From positions 1 to 64,000 of the forward strand of contig CALRQJ020000012.1 of NCBI GenBank assembly GCA_943370285.1: a stretch of 64,000 bases of DNA, written 5' to 3'. The position numbers were made by a program, and so were the translations under genes. A model generated the notes under the pieces. The model saw only the letters and a program-made list of their open reading frames with translations, did no database searches and was not told where the DNA came from. The DNA comes from CALRQJ02 sp943370285. Its GTDB lineage: Bacteria > Bacteroidota > Bacteroidia > Chitinophagales > Chitinophagaceae. This document shows, in pieces, positions 63,874 through 64,000 of this stretch (position 1 is the stretch's first letter; each line of letters begins with the position of its first letter).

Positions 63874-64000
63874 ATGAATTTTAGTATTGATGAATTACTA
63901 ACGGTTACGTTTACCCTTTTTGCGGTGATAGATATTGTAGGCTCTATTCCGTTACTAATTTCTTTGAAAGAAAAAATGGGTGGCACTATTCGTTCTTTTC
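63874..64000 (+). CDS. MarC-family integral membrane protein (3' end outside window)
   Basis: The frame opens at ATG 63874 and runs off the window after 42 codons. MNFSIDELLTVTFTLFAVID followed by IVGSIPLLISLKEKMG closely follows the first helix of MarC/UPF0056 proteins, where the Asn-Pro-Leu-Gly-like segment is IDIVGSIP. Members are inner membrane proteins of uncertain role. The family call rests on the N-terminus only. Confidence 0.75.
   Translation, partial: MNFSIDELLTVTFTLFAVIDIVGSIPLLISLKEKMGGTIRSF

Overview
The window is a low-GC chromosomal segment from a member of Bacteroidota, most likely Chitinophagaceae or a close relative. The evidence is the set of lineage-typical families (DUF5686, DUF4835, DUF4296, met-zincin DUF5117/5118, Bacteroidota-type RpoZ, OmpA proteins with thrombospondin type-3 linkers), many Sec/lipoprotein signals, and promoters of the Bacteroidota type (TTTG, about 19 nt, TAnnTTTG). 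Genus is not called. No insertion sequence, prophage, CRISPR array or integrase was seen; this reads as core chromosome.

Layout. 1-4088: 3' part of a ribosomal RNA operon (16S partial, tRNA-Ile, tRNA-Ala, a truncated tRNA-like element, 23S, 5S, terminator). 4230-8149: sugar nucleotidyltransferase, FMN enzyme, small secreted protein, stand-alone B12-binding domain, aldo/keto reductase. 8282-17826: secreted zinc metalloprotease, gltX, polysaccharide deacetylase, lipoprotein, tatD, tRNA-Ser, recJ and a polyprenyl diphosphate synthase. 18020-21583: two tandem OmpA-family paralogues. 21722-25400: bamD-rpoZ-coaBC-DUF4835-DUF4296, a tightly packed block. 25416-27530: 3-oxoacid CoA-transferase subunits A and B split by an unknown gene. 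27622-33343: purL, hldD, proC, TIGR01777 epimerase, MBL hydrolase. 33406-42334: a very large propeller/barrel outer membrane protein, a creD/winged-helix/membrane-protein group with twin palindromic operators, and a DUF5686 protein. 42331-47800: class III aminotransferase, gamma carbonic anhydrase, two small proteins, rsgA, icd, apaG. 47823-54481: a TetR-controlled RND efflux operon (tetR-tolC-adaptor-DUF2147-permease). 54634-61160: dnaX with a probable programmed frameshift, lipoprotein phosphatase, Rieske oxygenase, GT25 glycosyltransferase, ABC exporter. 61231-64000: a cobalamin riboswitch ahead of a BtuB-like receptor, a CWC protein and the start of a MarC-family gene.

The strongest non-routine signals are: (1) an A9 slippery run followed by a stem-loop in dnaX, placed exactly at the end of the ATPase core, predicting a short gamma-like product; (2) a pair of near-identical palindromes immediately before the creD gene and its partner membrane gene, flanking a winged-helix regulator; (3) a TetR palindrome occupying the spacer of a textbook Bacteroidota promoter; (4) a 49-nt tRNA relic in the rRNA spacer; and (5) several genes whose -7 box is only 5-9 nt from the ATG, implying leaderless mRNAs.

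All calls are from reading the sequence and recalling family features; no database search was run. Starts were moved inward to ATG codons where the longest open frame began at an upstream TTG or GTG.
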